Below, piece after piece: positions 8,268 through 16,345 of a DNA stretch of 35,101 bases. Numbering within the stretch: position 1 is the first letter of the stretch; every line of letters begins with the position of its first letter. The position numbers and the translations under genes were made by a program. The notes beneath the pieces were generated by a model. It had not been told where the DNA came from, did no database searches, and saw nothing but the letters and a program-made list of their open reading frames with translations. Location of the stretch: positions 1-35,101 of the forward strand of contig REAW01000031.1 of the NCBI GenBank assembly GCA_004293725.1, read 5' to 3'. This DNA comes from Curvibacter sp. GTDB taxonomy: Bacteria > Pseudomonadota > Gammaproteobacteria > Burkholderiales > Burkholderiaceae_C.

Positions 8268-9062
8268 ATGACATTGCCTACCCCCGACACCCCCGATACC
8301 GGCGCAGCCGCTTCCGACGCGCAGACCCAGCCCTTTATGCGCACCGTCAAGAGCTTTGTGAAGCGCGCGGGCCGCATGGGCAGCGGGCAAATCAAGGCGA
8401 GGGAAGAGCTGGGGCCCAAATACCTGCTCCCCTACCAGCCATCCGCTATCGAATTTGAAGCAGTCTTCGCAGGTTTGGCAAAACTTGGCGGCCAAAATGA
8501 TGCGCAAAGCAACGGCCAGCGCCCGGTGGTGCTGGAGATTGGCTTTGGTATGGGCGAAGCCACCGCCCAAATAGCGTTAACCCTGCCCGACACCAACTTT
8601 TTGTGCTGCGAAGTACACGAAGCCGGTGTGGGTGCGCTGCTCAAGCGCATCGGAGAAAACAACATTCCCAACATCCGCATCTGCAACCACGATGCGGTAG
8701 AAGTCATTGACCATATGCTGCCGCTGGCCAGTCTGGACGGAGTGCACATTTTCTTCCCGGACCCGTGGCACAAGACCAAGCACAACAAGCGCCGCCTAAT
8801 CCAGAGCCCGCTGGTCGCCAAACTGGCTGCACGTTTGAAACCGGGCGGCTACCTGCACGCGGCCACTGACTGGGAGCCTTACGCCCAGCAAATTCTCGAA
8901 GTGCTGAGTGCCGAGCCCAAACTCAAAAATCGTGCATTGGCAACCAACCCCGAGCTGGCCGGATACGCACCGAAGCCTCACTACCGCCCTCTCACCAAGT
9001 TCGAGAACCGTGGCATCAAGCTGGGCCACGGCGTGTGGGACGTGGTGTTCGAGCGCATTTGA
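8268..9062 (+). CDS. trmB: tRNA (guanine-N7-)-methyltransferase
   Basis: This 264-residue enzyme methylates G46 of tRNAs using S-adenosylmethionine. The SAM-binding motif [17 protein letters not shown] covers residues about 88-104, and the family signature [18 protein letters not shown] follows, with the C-terminal T-K-F-E-x-R-G motif near the end. The frame is open upstream to 7872, but that part overlaps the divergent gene, and family length supports ATG 8268. The first 25 residues are low-complexity (Pro, Thr, Asp, Ala) and probably disordered. The next gene, an RNA pseudouridine synthase, starts nine bases after the stop, so the pair looks like an RNA-modification operon. Confidence 0.95.
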   Translation: MTLPTPDTPDTGAAASDAQTQPFMRTVKSFVKRAGRMGSGQIKAREELGPKYLLPYQPSAIEFEAVFAGLAKLGGQNDAQSNGQRPVVLEIGFGMGEATAQIALTLPDTNFLCCEVHEAGVGALLKRIGENNIPNIRICNHDAVEVIDHMLPLASLDGVHIFFPDPWHKTKHNKRRLIQSPLVAKLAARLKPGGYLHAATDWEPYAQQILEVLSAEPKLKNRALATNPELAGYAPKPHYRPLTKFENRGIKLGHGVWDVVFERI

Positions 9063-9071
9063 CAGGCTGGC

Positions 9072-10001
9072 ATGGCGCGCCCCCGCCCCAACGCCCCGCC
9101 TCCGCGCGATGGGGTAGGCGCCAGCAGCGTGGTGCTGCCAGACGGCCCCTGGGCCACGGTGCTCGCGTTTTTGGTACACCGCTTCCCCGGCATCACGCAC
9201 GCCCAATGGTTGCAGCGCCTGCAGGACGGCGACGTGGTGGACGACCATGGCGTGGTGCTGGCGCCGCAGAGTCCTTATTTGCCCAAGCGACGGTTGTACT
9301 ACTACCGCGCGCTCGAGGCCGAGCCCAGCATCCCCTTTGACGAAGTGGTGCTGTGGCAAGACGACCACCTGCTGGTAGTCGACAAGCCGCACTTTCTACC
9401 GGTCATGCCGTCAGGCAAATACCTGCAAGAAACCGTGCTGGTGCGCCTGAAGAACCGGCTGGGGCTGCAAGACCTGACCCCCATACACCGCATCGACCGC
9501 GACACGGCCGGGCTGGTGCTGTTCTCCATTAACCCCGCTACAAGGGACGCCTACCACGCGCTGTTTCGCGACCGGGTGGTAGCCAAAACCTATGAGTGCA
9601 TCGCACCCGCCAACCCTGCACTACCCTGGCCCATTCACCGCGAAAGCCGCATTGCTGTGTCATCCCACTTCATGCAGCAGACCGAGGTAGAAGGGCCTGT
9701 GAATGCCATCACCGACATCGAGCCGCTGGAGACGCTGGGACCGTGGGCGCGCTACCAACTGCAGCCGCTCACAGGCCAACGCCACCAGTTGCGGGTCCAC
9801 ATGGCTGCGCTGGGTTTGCCCCTGCTGTATGACGGTATGTACCCCACGCTCACCCCCGAAGACGCCACCGATTACGCCCGCCCCCTGCAGTTGCTAGCCC
9901 AGCGCATTTCCTTTACGGACCCGCTGAGCGGCCAATCGCGCAGTTTTGCCAGCCAGCGCAAGCTTCTTTCATTGCAAGATTTACAAGAAAAAGACCTCTA
10001 A
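9072..10001 (+). CDS. RluA-family pseudouridine synthase
   Basis: The 309-residue protein carries the catalytic motif of RluA enzymes, PIHRIDRDTAGLVLFS, with Asp142 the expected nucleophile. It also has the family motifs LLVVDKPHFLPVMPSG, RDRVVAKTYECI and LTGQRHQLRVHMAALGLPLLYD. An N-terminal region (about 25-75, LAFLVHRFPGITHAQWLQRLQDGDV) looks like the small S4-like RNA-binding module seen in several members. Target sites (23S rRNA or tRNA) cannot be decided from sequence, so no symbol is given. It follows trmB by nine bases with no good ribosome-binding site, suggesting coupling. Its last two codons and stop lie within repeat copy B. Confidence 0.9.
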   Translation: MARPRPNAPPPRDGVGASSVVLPDGPWATVLAFLVHRFPGITHAQWLQRLQDGDVVDDHGVVLAPQSPYLPKRRLYYYRALEAEPSIPFDEVVLWQDDHLLVVDKPHFLPVMPSGKYLQETVLVRLKNRLGLQDLTPIHRIDRDTAGLVLFSINPATRDAYHALFRDRVVAKTYECIAPANPALPWPIHRESRIAVSSHFMQQTEVEGPVNAITDIEPLETLGPWARYQLQPLTGQRHQLRVHMAALGLPLLYDGMYPTLTPEDATDYARPLQLLAQRISFTDPLSGQSRSFASQRKLLSLQDLQEKDL

Positions 10002-10041
10002 CCCTTATGGAATATGCGCAAGCAGCTCCTAAATCAGGAGT
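9991..10041 (+). repeat. Copy B of the short repeat, at a convergent gene junction
   Basis: The copy begins in the last codons of the pseudouridine synthase gene and supplies its TAA stop (9999-10001). It contains the CCTCTA block, TTATGGAATATGCGC, AAGCAGCT and a CTCCT-AAATC-AGGAG hairpin (10026-10040). It fills most of the 63-bp gap to the convergent rhomboid gene. Aligned by eye with copies A and C. Confidence 0.6.
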
Positions 10042-10064
10042 GGCCTGACAGAAACCCAAATGCT

Positions 10065-11156
10065 TCAGGGTGGCGCAGACGGCGCCGATACGGGGCGCAA
10101 AGCTTGCTCGATGGCCTGAGTGTCTCCCCGCCGCAAGCTGTCTGAAAGCGCCCGTGCCGCACCGGCGCGCTGGGCGGCGTAGGTCTGCAGGGCTTCAATG
10201 GTGGCGGCCGAAGGTGCCGCCCCCTCTGGGGTGGCAGCAACCAACCTGTCAAAGCTGCGCTCGTAGCCTGCGGCCACCTCCGTGTCAATGCGCCCGGCGA
10301 GCTGTTCAAAACTCTGCCCGCCCTGTTGTCCGGCCACCAACAGGCTACCCCAGCGCAGGCTGATGCGCCTGTCTTCATGGATGAATTGGGAAATACTGGC
10401 TTGCGCCTTGATCTCTTCGCCCAACAGATACGGGGGCGCTGGGAGCATGCGCCACAACCATGCCACCATCAGCACCAAGCCCACCGCAGACGCCCATTGC
10501 CGTGCACGCACCGGCGGGCTCTGCGCTGTCCAAGGGCTTGCAAGCAGCCCCCCCAGCAAGGCCCCCGCCACCAATCCACCGGCATGCGCTGCGTTGTCAA
10601 TGCCGGGCAACACAAAACCCAGCCCTAACATCAAGGCCGTAAACACCAAACCACCACCAAACAGCCAGCGGAATTCTGAGCGGTCTACCTGCTGACGCTC
10701 GCGCCACAAAAACACCAGCAAGGCGCCATACAAGCTGAACACCGCGCCAGACGCCCCGCCAGATACCGCCTGGTTGCCCTGCACCACCAACGACACTGCG
10801 TTGCCCAGCACGCCACTGCCAAGATACAGGGCTGCAAAACGCCAGCGCCCCAGCAGCCCCTCCAACAAGCGCCCCACGTCCCACAGCGCCCACATGTTGA
10901 GCGTCAGATGGACCACCCCAAAGTGCACGAACATGGCAGTGCCCAAGCGCCACCACTGTCCATCTTGGGTGGCAGGTCCAAAATTGGCGCCCCAAGCCAA
11001 CGGCACGCCCTGTGCCGCGTGCCACCATCCGGCTCCGGCCAACAGCATGGCAGCAAAGACCATCAGGTTGAGTGCCAGCAGCAGACACACCACCGGCGCA
11101 TCCAGCGCAGGGCTCTTGATCAGGTCGGTCAGGGGGCGGGGCGGCCGTGCTTGCAT
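10065..11156 (-). CDS. Rhomboid family intramembrane serine protease with C-terminal extension
   Basis: This 363-residue polytopic membrane protein has the rhomboid catalytic dyad: Ser136 in GGASGAVFSLYG and His191 in IDNAAHAGGLVAG. The family stretch MFVHFGVVHLTLNMWALWDVG (76-96) is also present. At least six hydrophobic segments lie between residues 20 and 240. After a last hydrophobic segment (about 224-241) there is a soluble tail of roughly 115 residues, rich in Ala, Gln and Arg and probably helical, with no motif I recognise. Rhomboids cleave other membrane proteins; the substrate is unknown. It starts 12 bp after the TIGR03790-type gene and is the third gene of the pabBC cluster. Confidence 0.93.
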   Translation of the reverse strand: MQARPPRPLTDLIKSPALDAPVVCLLLALNLMVFAAMLLAGAGWWHAAQGVPLAWGANFGPATQDGQWWRLGTAMFVHFGVVHLTLNMWALWDVGRLLEGLLGRWRFAALYLGSGVLGNAVSLVVQGNQAVSGGASGAVFSLYGALLVFLWRERQQVDRSEFRWLFGGGLVFTALMLGLGFVLPGIDNAAHAGGLVAGALLGGLLASPWTAQSPPVRARQWASAVGLVLMVAWLWRMLPAPPYLLGEEIKAQASISQFIHEDRRISLRWGSLLVAGQQGGQSFEQLAGRIDTEVAAGYERSFDRLVAATPEGAAPSAATIEALQTYAAQRAGAARALSDSLRRGDTQAIEQALRPVSAPSAPP

Positions 11157-11168
11157 AGGTGCGCGGCC

Positions 11169-12248
11169 TTAGCGCAACACAAAAGGCGCCGCCAGTGGTT
11201 CACCCACTAAGACACCTTGCGCGGGCCAGGCCACGCTCTTCCAGTAAGCCTCCAACGCGGTTGCTCCCTGCGCGTAATGCAGCAGCAACACCTGCGGATG
11301 GGGAAATTTTTGCAAGTGGTTGCAGGGCTCACTCACGGTACCGTAGCTGGCCGTCGCGCCTGATTCCAGCCACTCCAGCACACTCATTTGTCCGCTTTCA
11401 TTCATGAGCTGCCCACCAAAAGAGGTAAGGTGGTCGGCCAGCGCACCGGCGAGCCACTGCTGCGTATCAATCGCGTTTTGCCTGATCACGCCGGTCTGGT
11501 ACAGCACCACCCTGCGCAAAGGCTCTGGGTCGGCTTGTTCGCGCCGCACCACGGCCACACCGGTCTGCCCCACCCGCCCAGCCGGTGGAAAAACGGCGGC
11601 ACGCACATTGCGCGCGCGGTCTTGGGTGTTCACAAAAACCGCCAGGGCGGATGGCGCCCCTAATTTTCCCAATTTGTTGTCGGCGGCGACACCCCGGTCA
11701 ATCAGCGCTTTGGCGCTGGCCACCGAGCGCGATGCCAACAACATCGAGGGGCGAATCCCCAATTCGGTAAAGGGCTTGTGGGTGCGCGCATTGAAATACG
11801 GCGACACGCGGCTGGCGGCACAGCTATTGCGGCAGGCCTCGGGCTCCAAGCCCAAGGTCAGGGCGGAGGTGATGGAGTTGCACTCCACGGCGAACGGCTG
11901 TGTCCAAGCCAACGCCAGGGCTTGCACACCCGCAGGCATTTGGTCGCGCACCTGGCTGAACAACGCCCCAAATTCCAGCACGCTCAGGTTGTTGCGTACC
12001 GGCAATTCAACTCGCACGATGTGCTCGGGCGCAATGCCGCGCTGGGCCGCGTAGTACTCGCCCACCTCGACGGAGTACGGGTCGGCAGTGTTGATCACCA
12101 GCCCCACCTCGGCTGCGGTAATGCGGCCGGCAATGCGCGGTACCGACATCCCCGGCTGCTCGGACACTCTTTGCACCTGTTGCGCCAAAGCCAGGGTTGC
12201 CATCAACAACACCCCCACCAGCACACTCCGGCTAAACCATTTCAGCAT
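11169..12248 (-). CDS. TIGR03790 family exported protein
   Basis: The 359-residue protein has a signal peptide (MLKWFSRSVLVGVLLMATLA, cleavage likely after ALA), so it should be exported. The body resembles the TIGR03790 family as I recall it: VGLVINTADPYSVEVGEYYAAQRGI near the start, a central ALAWTQPFAVEC, Cys pairs (EACRNSC), MLLASRS, and the C-terminal LLHYAQGATALEAYWKSV. The function of this family is not established. ATG 12248 has GAGGG upstream and starts inside the end of the pabBC gene (17-base overlap); a longer frame to 12293 is possible but loses the signal peptide position. It lies between pabBC and a rhomboid protease. Confidence 0.82.
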   Translation of the reverse strand: MLKWFSRSVLVGVLLMATLALAQQVQRVSEQPGMSVPRIAGRITAAEVGLVINTADPYSVEVGEYYAAQRGIAPEHIVRVELPVRNNLSVLEFGALFSQVRDQMPAGVQALALAWTQPFAVECNSITSALTLGLEPEACRNSCAASRVSPYFNARTHKPFTELGIRPSMLLASRSVASAKALIDRGVAADNKLGKLGAPSALAVFVNTQDRARNVRAAVFPPAGRVGQTGVAVVRREQADPEPLRRVVLYQTGVIRQNAIDTQQWLAGALADHLTSFGGQLMNESGQMSVLEWLESGATASYGTVSEPCNHLQKFPHPQVLLLHYAQGATALEAYWKSVAWPAQGVLVGEPLAAPFVLR

Positions 12249-13974
12249 CCAGCCACCCTCGCAAACTGTTGATAAACGCCAGGCCTTGCGCACGCTGCAA
12301 GTCTTCCACCCGGACCACCGCTTCGCTCAGCCGACCGCTTTGCAGGTACACCGCGCGGCCTATGCCAGGCAGCAGGCCACACGCCAGTGGTGGCGTAACC
12401 CAGCGGCCGTCCAGCAGCACAGCAAGGTTGCCACGGGTGCATTCGGTCACCTCGCCCTGCGCATTGAACAGCACGGTATCGAACAAGCTGGAATCTGCAG
12501 GCGTGAACGCATCGTAATGGGCGCGGCGGGTTGTTTTATAGCGGACAAATTCACCGTGCGCCTCTGCCAGTGGTGTTGCCGCCACTTGCAATCGCACGGG
12601 CTCAGGTGTGTGCGCCAGCCCAAACGCCTGGGCTTGAAAGTGCCCCTGCGCCGACAGCAACAAGCGCACCCGGTACATGCCAATCGGGTGCGTTCCGGCC
12701 AGCGCCTGCAGAGCCTGCAGCCCGCGCGACCGATCCCACAGGGTGCCAAAATGCTGCGCGGCCCCGGCCATGCGGTCCAGGTGCAAATCGACGTGGTGCA
12801 GTACCCCGTCGCGCAGTGCCAGCGTCTCCAGCAATTCAAACGGCTGGCTGGCGCGCTCCAAAAACATCCGCTTGCTGCGCCACTCATTCCACTCGCCCTC
12901 GGCTTGCGCATCAAAAGTAATGCCGCTGCCAATGCCACAGCGCGCCCGGTCGCCCTGTACGGTGACCGTGCGAATCGCCACGTTGAAAGTAGCGTGGCCA
13001 CCGGGCCGCACCACACCCACTGCACCGCAGTACACACCACGCGGCTCAGGCTCCAGGGTTTTGATCATGCGCATGGCCTGCACCTTGGGCGCACCGGTGA
13101 TGGAGCCGCAGGGAAAGAGCGCAGTAAACACGTCCAGCAACGTGGTGCCGGGGCGCGTTGCTGCCTCTACATCCGAGGTCATTTGCCACACGGTGGGGAG
13201 CGCCTCCAGGTGGAACAGGCGGGGCACTTTGACGCTGTGCGGCTGCGCAATGCGCGAGAGGTCGTTGCGGATCAGGTCTACGATCATCACGTTCTCGGCT
13301 CGTTCTTTGGGCGTGTTGCGCAATTGCGCCGCGTTGGCTGCGTCGTCTGCGGGCGTGGCGCCCCGCGCGGCGGTTCCCTTCATGGGTCGGCTCAAAATGC
13401 GCTCGCCATTCCAGTCAAAAAACAGCTCGGGCGAGACCGACAACACCTGCTCTGCCCCGGTATTCATAAACGCGCTGTAGGCCCGAGGCTGGGCGCGGCG
13501 CAGCGCCTGAAAATACGCCAATGCACTACCCGCAAATGGTGCCTGCAGTGGCGCCGTGTAGTTGACCTGGTAGAGCTCACCCGCCGCAATCGCGCGGTGA
13601 ATTTCGTCCATGTTCTGGTCAAACAACGCGCGCTCCAATCCGCTATCCCAAACAACGGTTGGCTCGGGGTCGCGGTCTGTCGTGGCATCTGGCAAAGGCT
13701 TGGTATGCACACCAAACCAGACCAAGGGTCCACCGGCCGCATGCACCTGCAGTGCCGCGTCAAACGCTGGGGCGGCCTCGTAACGCACATAGCCCACACA
13801 CCAGTGCCCTTGGCGGCTCAGCGCATCCACCTGCGCCAGCACCGCGGCCACCTCATCCACCGCCTGCGCCACCAAGACCTGATCGGGCGGCCCAAACGCC
13901 AGCCGCAACGGGGCTGCGCCGGCGTGGTGCGGGTCACCAAAATCAATCAGGGCATGGGGCTGGGGCATAGGCAA
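12232..13974 (-). CDS. pabB: Aminodeoxychorismate synthase component I fused to aminodeoxychorismate lyase
   Basis: This 580-residue bifunctional protein makes 4-aminobenzoate for folate synthesis. Residues about 1-370 are a PabB chorismate-binding domain: GELYQVNYTAPL, PMKGTAARG (Lys199, family PIKGT motif), MIVDLIRNDLSRI, LFPCGSITGAPKVQAM and CGIGSGITFDA. Residues about 375-580 are a PabC-type PLP-dependent lyase: RYKTTRRAHYDAF carries the likely PLP lysine, followed by EVTECTRGNLAVLL and GLLPGIGRAVYL. No PabA glutaminase is in the window, so it must be encoded elsewhere. The start may be 13974 or the ATG two codons later. Downstream, the TIGR03790-type gene starts within its last codons. 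Confidence 0.93.
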   Translation of the reverse strand: MPMPQPHALIDFGDPHHAGAAPLRLAFGPPDQVLVAQAVDEVAAVLAQVDALSRQGHWCVGYVRYEAAPAFDAALQVHAAGGPLVWFGVHTKPLPDATTDRDPEPTVVWDSGLERALFDQNMDEIHRAIAAGELYQVNYTAPLQAPFAGSALAYFQALRRAQPRAYSAFMNTGAEQVLSVSPELFFDWNGERILSRPMKGTAARGATPADDAANAAQLRNTPKERAENVMIVDLIRNDLSRIAQPHSVKVPRLFHLEALPTVWQMTSDVEAATRPGTTLLDVFTALFPCGSITGAPKVQAMRMIKTLEPEPRGVYCGAVGVVRPGGHATFNVAIRTVTVQGDRARCGIGSGITFDAQAEGEWNEWRSKRMFLERASQPFELLETLALRDGVLHHVDLHLDRMAGAAQHFGTLWDRSRGLQALQALAGTHPIGMYRVRLLLSAQGHFQAQAFGLAHTPEPVRLQVAATPLAEAHGEFVRYKTTRRAHYDAFTPADSSLFDTVLFNAQGEVTECTRGNLAVLLDGRWVTPPLACGLLPGIGRAVYLQSGRLSEAVVRVEDLQRAQGLAFINSLRGWLDAEMV

Positions 13975-14138
13975 AGCTTATTGTCAGGCTACCAGTTCCC
14001 TGGCGCTGATCTGGTAATTGGTTCCACGAAAGCAGTATCGGCGCGCACGGCGTAACGCAATGTACCCGGGGTAGCACAGGCCCGATTATCCCTGCAGCCT
14101 GTATATTCAGCCCTCCCCCGCGCTGAAGGCCTTCCCGT

Positions 14139-16301
14139 TTGAGCTCCGATTTTTCGTCCCTACCGCCCGCCAGCGCCGCCCTGGCCCAGCACGCCCTGCA
14201 AGCCTTTGAGAAGGTAGTGGGCAGCACCACAGGCTTTCGCCGCCGCCCCGGCCAGCACCAGATGGCCGAAACCGTGGCCGCCACGCTGGCGCAGGCCGAC
14301 ATTGGCGAGCACCCCAACCCGACCAAGGCCATTGCCGTCATCCAGGCCGGTACCGGCGTGGGAAAAAGCGCGGCCTATGCCAGCGCCGCCATTGCCATGG
14401 CGCTGGAGCGCAAAACGCGCGTCATCATCAGCACCGCCACCGTGGCCTTGCAAGAGCAGCTGATGACCAAAGACCTGCCCGCCCTGGCGCGCAGCATGGA
14501 CCAGCCCTTTGCCTACGCGCTGGCCAAAGGCCGGGGCCGCTACGTCTGCAAGGTGAAACTTGAACGCCTGGTGGGCAGCGGTGCGGCTGAGGACGACATG
14601 TTTGACGACGACCTGCCGCAGCCCAAGGTGTCGGCCCTATCGCAAGAGGCGATGGAAGAGCGCCGCCAATCGTTGTACGAGAGCATGGCGCACAAACTGG
14701 CCGTGGTCAGCTGGGACGGCGACCGCGACACCCTGCCCGACACGCCGGACCCGCGCGACTGGTCGGCCGTGGCCGCCGAGCGCCACACCTGCACCGCGCG
14801 CCACTGCCCGCGCTACAAGGAGTGCAGCTACTACAACGCACGCACCAAGCTAGCCGAGGCCAATGTCATCGTGGCCAACCACGACCTGGTGCTGGCGTCC
14901 CTGGGCATGAAGACCCTGCCCGACCTGGACAACTGCCTGGTGGTGTTTGACGAAGGCCACCACCTGCCCGCCGTCGCGCTGGACCAGTTCTCCAACGCCA
15001 TGGACCTCTCCAACCTGCGCTGGCTGGACAAGTTGCCCAAGGCCATGAACGAAGTGGCCGGAAAACTCGCCCTGCATGTGGGCGAAGACGTGCAGACCGT
15101 GACCAGCCAGCTCAAGGGTGCGCTCACCACACTGGCCCGCATGGCCATGGACCTGGTGTGGGCCCACACCGGCCAGAACGCACGCGGCGAAGGCAATGAC
15201 GGCACGCTGCGCTTTGCCCATGGTGTGTTGCCCGATGCACTGCGCGACCCGGTCACACAAATCCATGCGCAGGCCAACGGCCTGTCCAAAGCGCTGGAAG
15301 CGTTGGGCGTGGACGTGAAAGCCATCGCCAAGGACGACCCCAGCCAAGCCGTGCTGTGCGCACAGCTCTATGCGCAGCTGGGTGGCCTGGCACCGCGCCT
15401 GGGCAGCCTGGTGAGTACTGCCCAGCTGCTGCTGGAGCATGGCGAGCAACCGTTGGCCAAATGGCTACAGGCCGAGAGTGAAAACGGCTACCTGACCATG
15501 ACCGCGCACGCCTGCCCCATCGTGCCGGGCGACTTGCTGCGCCAGTTTTTGTGGAGCCAGGTGCGCGGCGCCATCGTCACCAGCGCATCGCTCACCAGCT
15601 GCGGTAGCTTCGATTACTTTTTGAAAGAAGCGGGCCTGTCTAACAAGCCCTATGTCACTGCCCTGGAAGTGGCCAGCCCCTTCAACTACGCAAAGCAAGG
15701 CAGCCTGACCGTGGTGCACACCCAAGCGGAGCCCAAAAACGCCGACGCCTACACGGCCGAGATGGTGCGTGCGCTGATGGACGACATTGAACAAGTGAAG
15801 CGCGGTGCGCTGGTGCTGTTCACCAGCCGCGCCCAGATGCGCGCCGCTACCGACGCCCTTCCTGGTCATTTGATGGACATGGTGCTGGTGCAGGGCACGC
15901 AGTCGCGCACCCGCCTGCTAGCTGCACACGCCGAACGCGTAGAGAGTGGTTTGCCATCGGTGCTGTTTGGCCTGCAAAGTTTTGGCGAAGGCCTGGACCT
16001 GCCCGGCGCCCTGTGCGAGACCGTGTTCATCGCCAAGCTGCCCTTTGCACCACCCAGCGACCCGGTGGACGAGGCGCGCGCCGAATGGCTGCGCAGTGTG
16101 GGGCGTGACCCGTTCAACGAACTGGTGATCCCCGCTACGGGCGTGAAGCTGCTGCAATGGACCGGCCGCGCCATCCGCACCGAGGAGGACCGGGCGCAAG
16201 TGATTTGCTACGACAAGCGGCTAACGCAAACCAGCTACGGCAAGCGCATGCTGGCGGGGCTGCCGGCTTACAAGTTAGGGACGCGGTTGGTGGGCAACTA
16301 G
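14139..16301 (+). CDS. dinG: ATP-dependent DNA helicase DinG (XPD-like, iron-sulfur)
   Basis: The 720-residue helicase unwinds DNA 5'-3' and in E. coli helps clear R-loops. Walker A is GTGVGKSAAY (71-80) and the Walker B/DEAH box is VVFDEGHHLP (268-277). The four cysteines of a 4Fe-4S cluster are Cys137, Cys218, Cys223 and Cys229, with the C-x4-C-x5-C spacing of DinG. The C-terminal helicase motifs are SFGEGLDLPG and QWTGRAIRTEEDRAQV. The start is TTG at 14139: an in-frame stop at 14124-14126 excludes a longer protein, the next Met is far inside, and AAGG (14126-14129) is well spaced. No canonical SOS box was found upstream, although TATATT at 14102-14107 may be a -10. Confidence 0.93.
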   Translation: MSSDFSSLPPASAALAQHALQAFEKVVGSTTGFRRRPGQHQMAETVAATLAQADIGEHPNPTKAIAVIQAGTGVGKSAAYASAAIAMALERKTRVIISTATVALQEQLMTKDLPALARSMDQPFAYALAKGRGRYVCKVKLERLVGSGAAEDDMFDDDLPQPKVSALSQEAMEERRQSLYESMAHKLAVVSWDGDRDTLPDTPDPRDWSAVAAERHTCTARHCPRYKECSYYNARTKLAEANVIVANHDLVLASLGMKTLPDLDNCLVVFDEGHHLPAVALDQFSNAMDLSNLRWLDKLPKAMNEVAGKLALHVGEDVQTVTSQLKGALTTLARMAMDLVWAHTGQNARGEGNDGTLRFAHGVLPDALRDPVTQIHAQANGLSKALEALGVDVKAIAKDDPSQAVLCAQLYAQLGGLAPRLGSLVSTAQLLLEHGEQPLAKWLQAESENGYLTMTAHACPIVPGDLLRQFLWSQVRGAIVTSASLTSCGSFDYFLKEAGLSNKPYVTALEVASPFNYAKQGSLTVVHTQAEPKNADAYTAEMVRALMDDIEQVKRGALVLFTSRAQMRAATDALPGHLMDMVLVQGTQSRTRLLAAHAERVESGLPSVLFGLQSFGEGLDLPGALCETVFIAKLPFAPPSDPVDEARAEWLRSVGRDPFNELVIPATGVKLLQWTGRAIRTEEDRAQVICYDKRLTQTSYGKRMLAGLPAYKLGTRLVGN

Positions 16302-16345
16302 ATCGGAACAGTGGGATGCCAGGTCACGTTGCACAACCGTTTACG

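Noticed and set aside
12088..14055. Very long open frame (655 codons) on the plus strand opposite pabBC and the TIGR03790-type gene
   Set aside because: The minus-strand products carry clear family motifs; the plus frame is low-complexity (His, Gln, Arg, Gly) and arises from codon bias in GC-rich DNA.
14090..14138. SOS (LexA) box upstream of dinG
   Set aside because: CTGTATATTCAG looks similar but has CTG-N6-CAG spacing, not the CTG-N10-CAG of the classical box.
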